Shown here: in pieces, positions 7,899 through 16,880 of the stretch
How the letters are laid out: each line of letters starts with the position of its first letter
How positions within the stretch are numbered: position 1 is the stretch's first letter
NCBI GenBank assembly: GCA_012522335.1
Contig: JAAYKP010000079.1
Coordinates: 1-40,049 of the forward strand
Reading direction: 5' to 3'
Source of the DNA: Bacillota bacterium
Lineage (GTDB): Bacteria; Bacillota; Dethiobacteria; Dethiobacterales; Dethiobacteraceae
DNA length: 40,049 bases
The notes under the pieces: generated by a model
What the model saw: the letters and a program-made list of their open reading frames with translations, nothing else
Told to the model about the DNA's origin: nothing
Database searches by the model: none
Position numbers and translations under genes: made by a program

Positions 7899-9374
7899 TT
7901 AACTTTCAGTTACTGCAGCACCCTGTGCCGGTGGAGGAGCTGCTGCAGCTGTTTTGGGTTTAACCACCGTTTTCCAGGCGTGCATAGCCAGTGAGACGGC
8001 AATAACACCGTAGGCTACGAAAACCCGGAAGTATTCCCCTAATTGGGCATTGTTAAAGAGCTCTTGACCGGCTTGCGGGGCCACAATGAACAGTGTATGG
8101 AAAAGGATTACCCCGATAATAGCTTGTTTGTTGTCGGCTTTTTGTACTGAAGCTCCGCCTACTAACAGGGCGGCAATGGCAAATTGGCCTACTTGTGTAT
8201 GCGCGCCATAAGTGGAAAAGGTACCCATATTCTGCAGGTAGATTAATTGCCCCCAGCAGGCCAGGACAGTGGAGATGATCATGGCGATGATTCTATAACG
8301 ATCAACATCAAGACCGGCAGCATTGGCTACCACCTGGCTTTGTCCCACTGTGCGCATATTTTGTCCGAGGCGGGTGCGCAGGATCAGGGAGTTAAAGAGG
8401 CACAGGGCTACAATACAGAGATAAGTCATGACCGGAATTCTGACAAAGAGCAGGATATCTTCTACCGGCTTGAGATAGGTGGTAAAATATACCCCAATGG
8501 CTGCCGCTATCACTATGAGCGGACGCATAATTGGATAATCTTGCTTTTTCTTAATAATTTTATTACTGACAAGCTGCCACAGCTGGGAGACAATGGCTAT
8601 AACAATGCCGATGGTGACAGCATCTAAGAGCAGTAAACGATCGGTACTGAGGAAATTAGTAAGGGGAGGTATTAAGGTGATAGCCGCAAAGCCTGCAACG
8701 GCGGCCACCATGAGCAGCACATTTTCCCCTATTGAACCTGCCTTGCGGGTAAAGTAAAGGATCAATTTAATTACACCGGCTGCTAACATGGCCGCAAAAG
8801 TAAGTTTAAGAATCGTCAGCATGGAAACTGTGTCTAAGGCATACTTTAGGTTATCAGCCAGGTCAATTGTATTTTTTACGCCGATGCCGCCGGAAATAAT
8901 TAAGCGCGGATTATCTGCCGGTATGATGCCGCCGATTATATAGAGGAAAAAGAGCTGATAGAGCCCGTCCGCAAAATAGCCCAGCACCAAGCCGGCAATC
9001 ATTTCCGCACCTTTCATCTTGTTAAAGAGGCGGCCTACCAGCCAGCCGAAGAAGACAGCGATGGGTGTGGCCATCAGGACACAGAGCAGAAAACCGGTAA
9101 TGCCGGTATAGCCCCAGTAGACGACCCAGAAGACGGAAATTTGCGCAGCAATGGCGCCGATGACAATGCCGAAGTTAAGACCCATGCCTGCTAAAACCGG
9201 AATCAGCAGGGAAAGGACGGTAAAACCATTACGGCCAAAACGAGTAAACAGCTCACTTGCCACAAAAGTCAGGGGGCTTTTGGAAGCGTAAATAGCCGCG
9301 ATACATAAGAGGACAAATAGAATTACTACCTTATTTTCAAGGACTGCTTTAATTGTTTTGTCTTTAGTGCTCAC
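7899..9374 (-). CDS. ABC importer permease, second (distal) subunit
   Basis: This membrane protein of about 491 residues has many hydrophobic segments and the LivM/RbsC-type permease fold used by nucleoside/BMP-family importers. Near residue 365 it has the conserved block LRTRLGQNMRTVGQS..AA. It is longer than typical 320-350-residue members, through extra hydrophobic sequence in the middle. The start is taken as GTG at 9374: AAAGGAG precedes it by 9 nt, and this leaves a 1-nt gap after the upstream permease, as in a tight operon; the ATG at 9407 would overlap that gene. The C-terminus is Pro/Ala rich. Substrate is unknown. Confidence 0.85.
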   Translation of the reverse strand: MSTKDKTIKAVLENKVVILFVLLCIAAIYASKSPLTFVASELFTRFGRNGFTVLSLLIPVLAGMGLNFGIVIGAIAAQISVFWVVYWGYTGITGFLLCVLMATPIAVFFGWLVGRLFNKMKGAEMIAGLVLGYFADGLYQLFFLYIIGGIIPADNPRLIISGGIGVKNTIDLADNLKYALDTVSMLTILKLTFAAMLAAGVIKLILYFTRKAGSIGENVLLMVAAVAGFAAITLIPPLTNFLSTDRLLLLDAVTIGIVIAIVSQLWQLVSNKIIKKKQDYPIMRPLIVIAAAIGVYFTTYLKPVEDILLFVRIPVMTYLCIVALCLFNSLILRTRLGQNMRTVGQSQVVANAAGLDVDRYRIIAMIISTVLACWGQLIYLQNMGTFSTYGAHTQVGQFAIAALLVGGASVQKADNKQAIIGVILFHTLFIVAPQAGQELFNNAQLGEYFRVFVAYGVIAVSLAMHAWKTVVKPKTAAAAPPPAQGAAVTES

Positions 9375-9375
9375 C

Positions 9376-10434
9376 TTATTTATCTCCTTTCGTTTTCGAG
9401 ATGGCATAGAGGATAATACCGTTGGAGATGATGAGGCGAATGACGTCGGGTAAGTTGCTTTCCGGTAGTAATTGGTTAACGACAGGCAGCGCCACGGCTA
9501 AAATGCCCTGAAATAAGAAGGTGCCGATAATCACATTGGCGATTGATGCTCTTTTTGTAGTGGCACCACCGATTAAAACAGCCGCCACACAGTGGAAGCC
9601 CATCCACAAAGGGGCATTATAAAGCTGTAAAAAACCATAGCTCTGGGCATAAGCAATGATGCCAACAGCACCTAAGGCTGTAGATATTGCTGTGCCGATG
9701 ATACGCATTTTGTTGACATTAATGCCTGAGGCCCGTGTAAAAGCCGGACTGGAACCTGCTGCACTTAAAGCAATACCCGTCTTACTTCTCATGAATAACC
9801 ACATAAGTACACAGGCAAAAAGGAAGAATAATATCAGTCCCGTGGGCACATAAAGGCCTGTCCCGCTTTTGCCGATGGTAAAGCCCCAGGTGTTATTTAA
9901 CAATAAACCAAAGGATTCGGAAAGGCTGATGGTATTCCGCATACCAACCTTACCGATGGGCCAAATAAGGTTTCCGTCTTTGAAAGGTAAGGTGAGCCAC
10001 AGAATATTCATAAAAGCAATTATGGAAAAACCTACATAGGTGGAGACTGTCATTTCTGACCCTTTAACGTTATTCAGTAGTAATCCATATAAAATACCTA
10101 AAACGGTAGCCATAATTGCTCCAAGCAGCATGGCTGTTCCCATGGCCGCCCATTGGTTGCTGATGCCAAGCTCAATACTAATGGTTGCACCTAAAAGACC
10201 GCAGACGATACCTAAGGAGATGGCGAAGTTAGGGCCGATACCACTTTGAATGGCCGGTACCATCGCTAAAACTAAAACTCCGTACATGGCCCATCTGCGC
10301 AGCGTATCCCCTAACAGGCTGAGTACATTTAGTCCTAAGGGTGCGGCGAGAAAGAGCATCAGGAGAAAAAAGCTGATGATGATTAAGCGAGGCAAACCAA
10401 TATTATCATATGCTTTTTTTAGCTGTTCCTGCAT
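9376..10434 (-). CDS. ABC importer permease, first subunit
   Basis: This 352-residue permease has about nine to ten hydrophobic segments. It belongs to the RbsC/LivH-like branch and carries the ATP-binding-protein contact region near residue 215 (MRSKTGIALSAAGSSPAFTRASGINV). GAGGTAA precedes the ATG. It lies between the ATPase gene and the second permease and would form a heterodimeric channel with the latter. The order binding protein, double ATPase, permease, permease is that of nucleoside (BMP/YufNOPQ-type) and sugar importers; which of these it transports is not visible. Confidence 0.88.
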   Translation of the reverse strand: MQEQLKKAYDNIGLPRLIIISFFLLMLFLAAPLGLNVLSLLGDTLRRWAMYGVLVLAMVPAIQSGIGPNFAISLGIVCGLLGATISIELGISNQWAAMGTAMLLGAIMATVLGILYGLLLNNVKGSEMTVSTYVGFSIIAFMNILWLTLPFKDGNLIWPIGKVGMRNTISLSESFGLLLNNTWGFTIGKSGTGLYVPTGLILFFLFACVLMWLFMRSKTGIALSAAGSSPAFTRASGINVNKMRIIGTAISTALGAVGIIAYAQSYGFLQLYNAPLWMGFHCVAAVLIGGATTKRASIANVIIGTFLFQGILAVALPVVNQLLPESNLPDVIRLIISNGIILYAISKTKGDK

Positions 10435-10492
10435 AATGTATTACCTCTTTCTTTATACCTAAAAAGTTATAATTTTTACTGTTGGTGGCTGT

Positions 10493-12070
10493 TTAACCTG
10501 CAGCCATTGCTAAACCAAATTCAGCATCTGGTGCGTCAGGCTCAATAATGGCGGAAATTTTACCGCCGGAAACAATGGCGATGCGATCACAAAGCGAACG
10601 CAATTCCACAAGTTCAGAGCTGACGACAACAATGGTCGTACCTTGTTCGCGGTTTAGTTTTACCAAATATTCCAGGACAAGTTTTTTGGCGCCGATATCA
10701 ATACCTCTGGTGGGTTCTGAAACAATCAAAATGTCAGGATTCATGGTCAGCGCCCTGGCAAGGCAGACTTTTTGCTGGTTACCGCCGGAAAGACTGCCTA
10801 CTTTTTGTGTTGGACCGGTACAGCGGATGTCAAGCAGCTTGATCATGTCTAGCGCGTGCTGACGCATTCTTTTCTTGTCCAGCAGCTTGATGGGTCCAAA
10901 ATTGTGCAGGAACTCGTTTTTTACCTGCATAGCGGAAAAGGCAATGTTAAGTTCGATAGATTCGTCCAGCAGGAGACCAACCCCCCGCCTGTCTTCGGAA
11001 ACGAAGGCGATGCTGTTCGTCAAAGCATTGCCTAACTTGTTAAGATCAAGTTTTTTACCGAAAACTTCAACTGTACCCTGAGACTCATACAGCCCCATGA
11101 TGCCGTTGGGAATGCCAATTTTACCCTGCCCGGCCAGACCGCCGATGCCAAAGATTTCGCCCTTATAGATTTCTAAATCAACACCGCGGACCCTTTCTCC
11201 CGGCATATCGACGTGGAAGTTTTTCAGGGCTAAAGCAACACTTTGCTCTGCAAAGCTGCGGGTATCATCTTCCAGGTCGACCAACTTCTCAACTTTACGG
11301 CCAATCATTAATTCGGCAATTTCTACAATGCTGGTATCTTTCACTTCTTTACGCGTAATTAGTTCGCCGTCACGCAGCACCGTCATGCTGTCAGCATATT
11401 CCATGACTTCGGAAAGGCGGTGTGTAATAAAAATTATGGCAATGCCTTTAGCGGCAATTTTTTTCATAATTTTGAGCAATCTTTCTGCTTCACTTTCGGT
11501 CAGAACAGCTGTGGGTTCGTCAAATACCAATAATTTAAGACCGGTTTTGTCAATTTCCCGGGCGATTTCAATAAACTGCATGTAACCTACCGGTAAGCCG
11601 GCAACTTTAACATATTCCTCAATATTGAGGCCGATGGTTGAGAGCGCTGTACGAGCATCCTGCGCCATTTGTTCCAGGTCTAAAGTTTCCAGTTCCTTCC
11701 CAAAGATATGACTTAACAGGGAGGGGTGACTAATTTCTCTGCCAATTTTAATATTTTCTGTCACGGTAAAACCAGGTATCAGCATAAATTCCTGGTGTAC
11801 CATGCCAATGCCGAAATCAATGGCTTTATTGGGAGAATCAATGTTAGCCTGTTCCCCGTTAATCTCCACACTGCCTTCAAAGCCACCGGTTGTATGAATC
11901 ACCGGCATGCCAAAAAGAATATTCATTAAGGTTGATTTGCCGGCACCGTTCTCACCGACGAGAGCGTGGATTTCGCCTGGTTTTACTTGTAAGGTAACAT
12001 TTTTTAAAACCAGATTACCGTCATATTCTTTGGAGATGTTTTGCATGTTTAATAAATATTGAGCACTCAA
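10493..12070 (-). CDS. ABC importer ATP-binding protein (two fused nucleotide-binding domains)
   Basis: This cytoplasmic ATPase of about 525 residues has two domains in one chain, as in RbsA/YufO. The first has Walker A GENGAGKS (39-46), a degenerate signature (VGYMQFIEIA) and Walker B LLVFDEPTA. The second has a relaxed Walker A (GLAGQGKIG), the signature LSGGNQQKV and ILIVSEPTRGID. This asymmetry is normal for the family. The start is placed at TTG 12070 because GGGGG lies 7 nt before it, and the next residues lead directly into the domain; the frame to 12145 would run into an upstream hairpin. It is the second gene of the importer operon. Confidence 0.9.
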   Translation of the reverse strand: MSAQYLLNMQNISKEYDGNLVLKNVTLQVKPGEIHALVGENGAGKSTLMNILFGMPVIHTTGGFEGSVEINGEQANIDSPNKAIDFGIGMVHQEFMLIPGFTVTENIKIGREISHPSLLSHIFGKELETLDLEQMAQDARTALSTIGLNIEEYVKVAGLPVGYMQFIEIAREIDKTGLKLLVFDEPTAVLTESEAERLLKIMKKIAAKGIAIIFITHRLSEVMEYADSMTVLRDGELITRKEVKDTSIVEIAELMIGRKVEKLVDLEDDTRSFAEQSVALALKNFHVDMPGERVRGVDLEIYKGEIFGIGGLAGQGKIGIPNGIMGLYESQGTVEVFGKKLDLNKLGNALTNSIAFVSEDRRGVGLLLDESIELNIAFSAMQVKNEFLHNFGPIKLLDKKRMRQHALDMIKLLDIRCTGPTQKVGSLSGGNQQKVCLARALTMNPDILIVSEPTRGIDIGAKKLVLEYLVKLNREQGTTIVVVSSELVELRSLCDRIAIVSGGKISAIIEPDAPDAEFGLAMAAG

Positions 12071-12126
12071 ATGTACACCCCCGCTCTTGTAGCAATAAAT
12101 GTGCAAAAATGATAATGAAAATAGAT

Positions 12127-12153
12127 ACGCCGGCTTGCCGAGCAAGCCGGCGT
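12127..12153 (-). terminator. Hairpin between binding protein and ATPase genes
   Basis: A perfect 12-bp GC-rich stem (12127-12138 with 12142-12153) with a 3-nt loop lies 25 bp after the binding-protein stop. The T-run behind it is weak. Such hairpins often cause partial termination or protect the upstream mRNA, giving more binding protein than transporter. Confidence 0.7.
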
Positions 12154-12177
12154 TTATTCAGCCGATAGCTTTAACAG

Positions 12178-13326
12178 TTATTTGCTGAAATCATAGAAAT
12201 CGCAGAGCAGCAAGAAGTAGTTGTCAATAACTCCTTCGGCGTCTTCGTAGTTGCTGATCTCGCAGGAGCTGTCCACTTTGTTGATGGAAGCAAAGAGTAC
12301 ATCTTTGTCGAATCTGCCGTTTGTTCTGCCTTCACAGAACTCGATAGCATAGTCTACGCCGGCTTCGATCATTAACATGTTAATGGGAACACCCCAGGTA
12401 GACATTCTGCCTTCTTGGCCAGCAGCGACCAGTTTTTCCTTAATAGCATCAAGCATGTATTGAACATCACCTTCATGACCTTCAACATTGATGTTCAAAG
12501 CTGCCGGATAGCCATGGTAAGGACTGGGGCAGCACTGCTGCGGATAAATGGCGCCTTGTTCCAGAATCGAGCGAATTAAGGGCTCCTGCATGGAACAGTT
12601 GGTAGAGAAGAAAGCAGTATCTTTACCATACTTCTCAATCTGACGGGGCACATCTTCCAGAATGAACTGCTGCGCACCGGAAACACCGGCATCACCGGTG
12701 GGGTCGGGAGCAGTTACGTCAACAAACTCAATGCCGAGCTCATCGCAGGTTTCAATCATTAACTCACGACGGGCAGCAATGGTAGCATAGGAAAGGTGAC
12801 GTGCAAAGGAATAGTGGATAAATGTTTTAGCACCCATTTCAGCAGCTTTTTGCGGGATTGTTCTACCCATAGAAATCTCGTCTACAAGTAAAACAATGTC
12901 AGCTTTGCTGGCAATGGTTGCCGGATCTTCCGCGGCAACACCAGCAATGAAAAGCATGTCTGGACGGGTTTCACGAACTTTGTCAATGGCAGCAGCTGCC
13001 CCTGGTACAGCCTGCACAAAAACAATGGCCTTCACATCAGGATCAGAAGCTAACTCCACAACCCTGGCAATGGTAGTTTCTGTCTCGGAAGAGAAGTTGT
13101 CAGGATAGGTAGCGGTGACAATTTTGTCTTCACCATATTTTTCTTTCATTCTTTGTGCAGCCTGGTACTCCTCTTCACCCTGTGAAACTGTACCGGTGAT
13201 GATGCCAATCTTGTAAGTGGCTTCGTCTTCACCACCATTGTCTCCCTGGTCGCCCCCTCTACCACATGCTGTTAAAGTGAACAACATCATGGCAACTAAG
13301 AGCAGTGCAACTAATCTCTTTGTCAT
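12178..13326 (-). CDS. DUF3798 substrate-binding lipoprotein of the ABC importer
   Basis: This 382-residue lipoprotein has signal MTKRLVALLLVAMMLFTLTAC with a lipobox Cys at 21, followed by a Gly/Asp/Glu-rich linker and a periplasmic-binding-type two-lobe domain. It resembles the DUF3798 family from memory (motifs KIGIITGTVSQGEEEY, FVQAVPGAAAAIDKVRETRP, APDPTGDAGVSGAQQFI, CCPSPYHGYPAA). It is first in the operon and would deliver the ligand to the two permeases. DUF3798 takes the place usually held by a BMP/Med nucleoside-binding protein; its ligand is unknown. AGGAGG precedes the ATG. A near-consensus promoter lies upstream. It has several Cys in the ligand-facing C-terminal half. Confidence 0.88.
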   Translation of the reverse strand: MTKRLVALLLVAMMLFTLTACGRGGDQGDNGGEDEATYKIGIITGTVSQGEEEYQAAQRMKEKYGEDKIVTATYPDNFSSETETTIARVVELASDPDVKAIVFVQAVPGAAAAIDKVRETRPDMLFIAGVAAEDPATIASKADIVLLVDEISMGRTIPQKAAEMGAKTFIHYSFARHLSYATIAARRELMIETCDELGIEFVDVTAPDPTGDAGVSGAQQFILEDVPRQIEKYGKDTAFFSTNCSMQEPLIRSILEQGAIYPQQCCPSPYHGYPAALNINVEGHEGDVQYMLDAIKEKLVAAGQEGRMSTWGVPINMLMIEAGVDYAIEFCEGRTNGRFDKDVLFASINKVDSSCEISNYEDAEGVIDNYFLLLCDFYDFSK

Positions 13327-13370
13327 CGGTTCTTCCTCCTTTTCTCTTTATGTAAATCTTTAATGTTTTC

Positions 13371-13399
13371 ATTATATCGTGACTTGTCTTTTAATGCAA
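13371..13399 (-). promoter_or_regulatory. Sigma-A promoter of the ABC importer operon
   Basis: On the - strand, TTGCAT (13399-13394) and TATAAT (13376-13371) are separated by exactly 17 bp, about 45 bp before the DUF3798 start. The match to sigma-A is near perfect. No operator is evident beside it. Confidence 0.85.
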
Positions 13400-13485
13400 T
13401 AAATTATTACAAAATTGTGAACTTGCCTTGGTGCAAGGTTTGCAATCTTGCTCGGTTATAATCAGCTTAACTACAGCTGCTTAGT

Positions 13486-13797
13486 TTAGCACTGTTTCTC
13501 ACCGCTAAGGGAACAGCACTTTGTATCTGTGTTAATCTCTTTTACCTCTGCAAAATCACTCACGGTAAAAGTCTTGCTGCCGTCCGGCAAAATAAAAAAC
13601 GGGATGCCGATTTTGCCGTTTGCTTTGATTGAGGCAAACATCTCCTCATGATCACGGAAGGCTAAAAATTCCTTTAGGTTTGTCGTATTTTCAGTAATAT
13701 TCCGGTACTCTAATTCGATCTCGGGTAAAGCAAGCAGCTGCTTTTTGGCGGCTACGCAATCCGGACATATTTCTGAGCCATACATAATCACTTTCAT
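13486..13797 (-). CDS. Glutaredoxin-like thiol-redox protein
   Basis: This small protein of about 103 residues has a thioredoxin fold: strand MKVIMYGS, active site CPDC (11-14), and a cis-Pro region IGIPFFILPDG near residue 67. It would reduce disulfides or transfer electrons in the cytoplasm. The start at 13797 follows GGGAGATG; the longer frame adds an unlikely N-terminus. The C-terminal tail carries three more cysteines (CCSLSGEKQC), unusual for a plain glutaredoxin and possibly metal- or redox-active. It is a single gene. The resemblance is to glutaredoxin-related proteins of clostridia; the partner is unknown. Confidence 0.8.
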   Translation of the reverse strand: MKVIMYGSEICPDCVAAKKQLLALPEIELEYRNITENTTNLKEFLAFRDHEEMFASIKANGKIGIPFFILPDGSKTFTVSDFAEVKEINTDTKCCSLSGEKQC

Positions 13798-13991
13798 CAA
13801 TTCATCTCCCAACTCTAGTGTGTGTGTTATGTAAAAATTATAGCTTGTCGAAGCTATCATTGCTATCCTTTAATAATAAATAAAAACAGCCTAATGCCTG
13901 TTCACGTCTGACATTACGCTGTTAAGGATTAGCCTTAATCATATCTGCAAAAAAGGGGTGCATTTCTAAACAGAAAGTATTTTAACACCGC

Positions 13992-14174
13992 TTATTTTTT
14001 AGTAATATGTATTTGGGCATCACTAAAATCGATACGCTTGATGGTGCCTGTAAAAATTTGTTCTTCACCAAATAGTGTGGTGAAGATCAGCCGGTCATTA
14101 TCTACTGAGACGCTCGTTACACTATCCAATAAAGGCTCTGCTCCTTCTTCATTGTAGACTTTGGCCAGACACAT
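13992..14174 (-). CDS. cooT: CooT-family nickel-binding protein
   Basis: This 60-residue protein begins MCLAKVY, the CooT signature in which Cys2 helps to bind Ni(II) in a dimer. The rest reads like the family: SVTSVSVDNDRLIFTTLFGEE, a short beta-rich fold. In Rhodospirillum rubrum CooT helps load nickel into CODH. AAAGGAG precedes the ATG. The upstream gene ends 3 nt before it, so the two form an operon. The nearest CODH-like gene, 10 kb away, has lost a C-cluster ligand, so the real client may be elsewhere in the genome. Confidence 0.85.
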   Translation of the reverse strand: MCLAKVYNEEGAEPLLDSVTSVSVDNDRLIFTTLFGEEQIFTGTIKRIDFSDAQIHITKK

Positions 14175-14177
14175 CTG

Positions 14178-14384
14178 TTATCTCTCCTTTGCCAGCAGTT
14201 TTTCTGCTTTTTCCAGCGAAATATTAGAAACACGAAGCTCTTCAGCAGATTTTAGCAACAAGTCATGCACTTCATCATGTCCTAACTTTTTTGCTTTTTG
14301 TGCCAGTTCAATTATCTCCTTGGCATGATCTTCATTATGCCCTTTGAGATGGTTAATTAAAATTTTTAATTTTTCCGTATTCAC
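14178..14384 (-). CDS. Small His-rich helical protein in operon with cooT
   Basis: This all-helical protein of about 68 residues has five His concentrated in HLKGHNEDHAKEI and LGHDEVHDLL, spaced 3-4 apart so they line one helix face; metal binding is plausible. Similar small proteins with an HNEHA-like motif occur next to CooT in other clostridia, from memory. GTG at 14384 is chosen because AGGAGG lies upstream, though 12 nt away, a longish gap; an in-frame extension to 14477 is possible but has no ribosome site. It ends 3 nt before cooT, suggesting a shared nickel-handling role. Confidence 0.7.
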   Translation of the reverse strand: MNTEKLKILINHLKGHNEDHAKEIIELAQKAKKLGHDEVHDLLLKSAEELRVSNISLEKAEKLLAKER

Positions 14385-14664
14385 GGCTTTTGTCAACCTC
14401 CTCATTATTTTATCGGCAGTGAAACTGAAATAACTTGAGGTGCCTGCTTTTTGTCTTGCTGTAAGTTGTAAAAACATTTTATCAAATTACCGAAATTAAC
14501 TCAACAGTCGGGTAATGTCGGTCCTGAGAGTTTGTTTGAAAGGTTTGTATAATCTATGTTATAGTTGCCATAAAAGATCTTTTCGAGCTATATTCCGGTG
14601 TACAATAGGGTAAGAGAAGATAAAAGCAAGCTTTTGAGAAAAAGCACGGAGGTGGCAGGGCAGC

Positions 14665-15870
14665 ATGTTTAAGGAAGAGTTAACGCCTAGGGTGCAGCAG
14701 TTAGCTCGGTATGTACAGGGTCTGATGCGGCAGGAAAACGGTAAAGAGCTCTACCTGCAGTATAAGGAAGAGATTGAAAGGGTTACGCCGCAGGAGGTCT
14801 TCGCCATATTTTATCTGCTGCTGCAGAAAGGGTATCAGCCGACAGAAATCTTGCCCCATCTGGATAAAGTGATCAACGTTTTCTATAAAAGTTTAGCTGC
14901 GTATGTTTGGGAACCGCCTGCAGAAAGTAGTTTCCTGGGCTATCTTAGAGAAGAGAATAAGGCACTGGTTGCCAAACTAAACGAAATCAAAAAGATTATT
15001 AAACAGGAAATCAGTTTGGCTGAAAAGCAAAAACAGCTGCTCCCCAAACTGCGAGAGCTGCAGGAATTTACTGCGCACTATGAAAAGAAAGAAAACATTT
15101 TATTTCCGCTGTTAGAGAAAAAGCGGGAGAAGTTTGCCGGTCTGTCCATTATGTGGGCTCTGCATGAAGAGATAAAAACTTTATTAAAAGCAGTAATCTC
15201 CTATCTGGAGAGGGCAGACTGCACAGAGAGCAAGCTTAACAACCTGCTGGCAAAACTTATTTTTGCTATGCAGGGACTGGTGAAAAAAGAAGAATTAATT
15301 CTCTTCCCGGTGGCCAGTGAGCTGTTTGCGGCTACAGAGTGGCAGGAAATGCAGATGCAAAGTCTGGAATACGATTTTCCTTTTATCCGCAAACCAAAGA
15401 CTTCAGAAAAAGCAATGGCTGCCGCAATGCAGAAAGTGCAGTCAGATGCTGCCTCAGGTTTATGGCAGACGGCAACGGGCAGCCTGGATTTTGAGCAGAT
15501 TGCAATGATACTAAACACTTTGCCGCTTGATATAACTTATGTGGACGAGCAGAATAAAGTCAGGTTTTTTACCAGACCAAAGGACAGGATCTTTCCTCGT
15601 TCCCCGGCAGTGATCGGCAGGGATGTAAAAAATTGTCACCCGCCCGGAAGTGTGAACACAGTAACTGAAATTATTGAAAGTTTTCGTTCCGGCAGGCAGG
15701 ATCAGGCTATGTTTTGGCTGCAGGCCAAAGGGAAAATGATTTTGATCCAGTATTTTGCCCTGCGTGACGCAGCCGGCAAATACCGTGGAGTGCTGGAAGT
15801 CAGTCAAGATATAACTGAAATCACTAAACTGGAAGGTGAGCGTCGTTTACTGCACTGGGACAACAAGTAG
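14665..15870 (+). CDS. DUF438 / hemerythrin-like / PAS sensor-type protein
   Basis: This 401-residue cytoplasmic protein has an N-terminal helical domain (about 1-85), a hemerythrin-like four-helix region (about 90-225) with metal-ligand-type positions in FTAHYEKKENILFPLLE, ALHEEIKTLL and KKEELILFP, and a C-terminal PAS domain (about 275-395) of the DUF438 type, with LPLDITYVDEQNKVRFF, IFPRSPAVIGRDVKNCHPP and LEVSQDITEI. Such proteins are thought to sense oxygen, NO or redox state through di-iron or haem; no output domain is attached. It is transcribed alone. GGAGGT precedes the ATG, 11 nt away. Confidence 0.9.
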   Translation: MFKEELTPRVQQLARYVQGLMRQENGKELYLQYKEEIERVTPQEVFAIFYLLLQKGYQPTEILPHLDKVINVFYKSLAAYVWEPPAESSFLGYLREENKALVAKLNEIKKIIKQEISLAEKQKQLLPKLRELQEFTAHYEKKENILFPLLEKKREKFAGLSIMWALHEEIKTLLKAVISYLERADCTESKLNNLLAKLIFAMQGLVKKEELILFPVASELFAATEWQEMQMQSLEYDFPFIRKPKTSEKAMAAAMQKVQSDAASGLWQTATGSLDFEQIAMILNTLPLDITYVDEQNKVRFFTRPKDRIFPRSPAVIGRDVKNCHPPGSVNTVTEIIESFRSGRQDQAMFWLQAKGKMILIQYFALRDAAGKYRGVLEVSQDITEITKLEGERRLLHWDNK

Positions 15871-16009
15871 CAAGCTTGGCCGGTAAGTTACTGCTTCAAC
15901 ATGTTCATATTAAGCTTTTATCAGAGAACAAAAACAATTACTTCATCATTTTTTTATGCTGCTAATACTGCTGATTTTCAGCTGAAGTTAGTGTAGGGGA
16001 GGAACCATC

Positions 16010-16807
16010 ATGCTGGAAAACAACAATTTACTGTTTGCTTTTGGGATTACAATGTTTGCCGGTCTGTCGACGGTGGTAGGAAGCTTATTCGCCTGTTATG
16101 CTCAACAAACAAATAGAAAATTCTTATCGGCAGCACTGGGCTTATCTGCCGGTGTGATGATTTATGTGTCCATGATTGAAATATTTCCGGAGGCCAGGGC
16201 CTCCTTATCGCTTGTCTATGGTGATGTCAAAGGTTACTGGCTGACGACCATTGCTTTTTTTGCCGGCATCGCCTTAATCGCCATTATTGATATGCTTGTG
16301 CCCAGTGCCGATAACCCTCATGAGATTCAGGACCCGCATGATAATACTGATAGTGCCGGCTTGCTGAGAATAGGCTTGTTTTCTGCTCTGGCTGTGGCTA
16401 TACATAACTTTCCTGAGGGTCTGGCAACTTTTGTCAGTGCCATGGAAGATCCCAAACTAGGTTTATCTATTGCCATCGCCATTGCCATTCACAATCTTCC
16501 CGAGGGGATTGCCATTTCCTGTCCAATCTATTTTGCGACAGGTAATCGCAAAAAAGCTGTTCTTTATTCGCTGCTGTCAGGGCTTTCAGAACCGATCGGC
16601 GCTTTGGCCGGGTATTTTCTTTTGTCCAGTTTTTTAAATGAGGCAATGTTTGGGATCACCTTTGCCGGGGTTGCCGGTATCATGGTCTATATTTCCCTAG
16701 ATGAGCTGCTGCCGACGGCAGAAAGATACGGGGAACATCATCTGGCTATTCTGGGTCTTGTTTTAGGCATGGCGGTGATGGCTTTAAGCCTGCTACTATT
16801 TGCCTGA
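16010..16807 (+). CDS. zupT: ZIP-family divalent metal transporter
   Basis: This 265-residue inner-membrane protein has eight predicted membrane segments. The two metal-binding motifs HNFPEGLA (TM4) and HNLPEGIA (TM5) are diagnostic for ZIP transporters of the ZupT branch, which import Zn and often Fe, Mn or Co. ATG follows GGGGAGG. It lies downstream of the DUF438 gene, 139 bp away, and just before the nrdJ promoter. No Zur or Fur box is obvious upstream. Confidence 0.93.
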   Translation: MLENNNLLFAFGITMFAGLSTVVGSLFACYAQQTNRKFLSAALGLSAGVMIYVSMIEIFPEARASLSLVYGDVKGYWLTTIAFFAGIALIAIIDMLVPSADNPHEIQDPHDNTDSAGLLRIGLFSALAVAIHNFPEGLATFVSAMEDPKLGLSIAIAIAIHNLPEGIAISCPIYFATGNRKKAVLYSLLSGLSEPIGALAGYFLLSSFLNEAMFGITFAGVAGIMVYISLDELLPTAERYGEHHLAILGLVLGMAVMALSLLLFA

Positions 16808-16845
16808 CCTCAACTTTTACTGCAGTAGATAGCGAAGATTTGTTG

Positions 16846-16874
16846 TTGACTACAACATATTGAGTTGGTAAAAT
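16846..16874 (+). promoter_or_regulatory. Sigma-A promoter of nrdJ
   Basis: TTGACT (16846-16851) and TAAAAT (16869-16874) are separated by 17 bp. The predicted transcription start is near 16881, on top of the NrdR box. Confidence 0.85.
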
Positions 16875-16880
16875 ATACAT

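Noticed and set aside
13845-13852. Spo0A box (TTGTCGAA) upstream of the glutaredoxin gene
   Set aside because: A 7-mer is expected several times in 80 kb of both strands; here it is the loop of a palindrome and no sigma-H promoter accompanies it.
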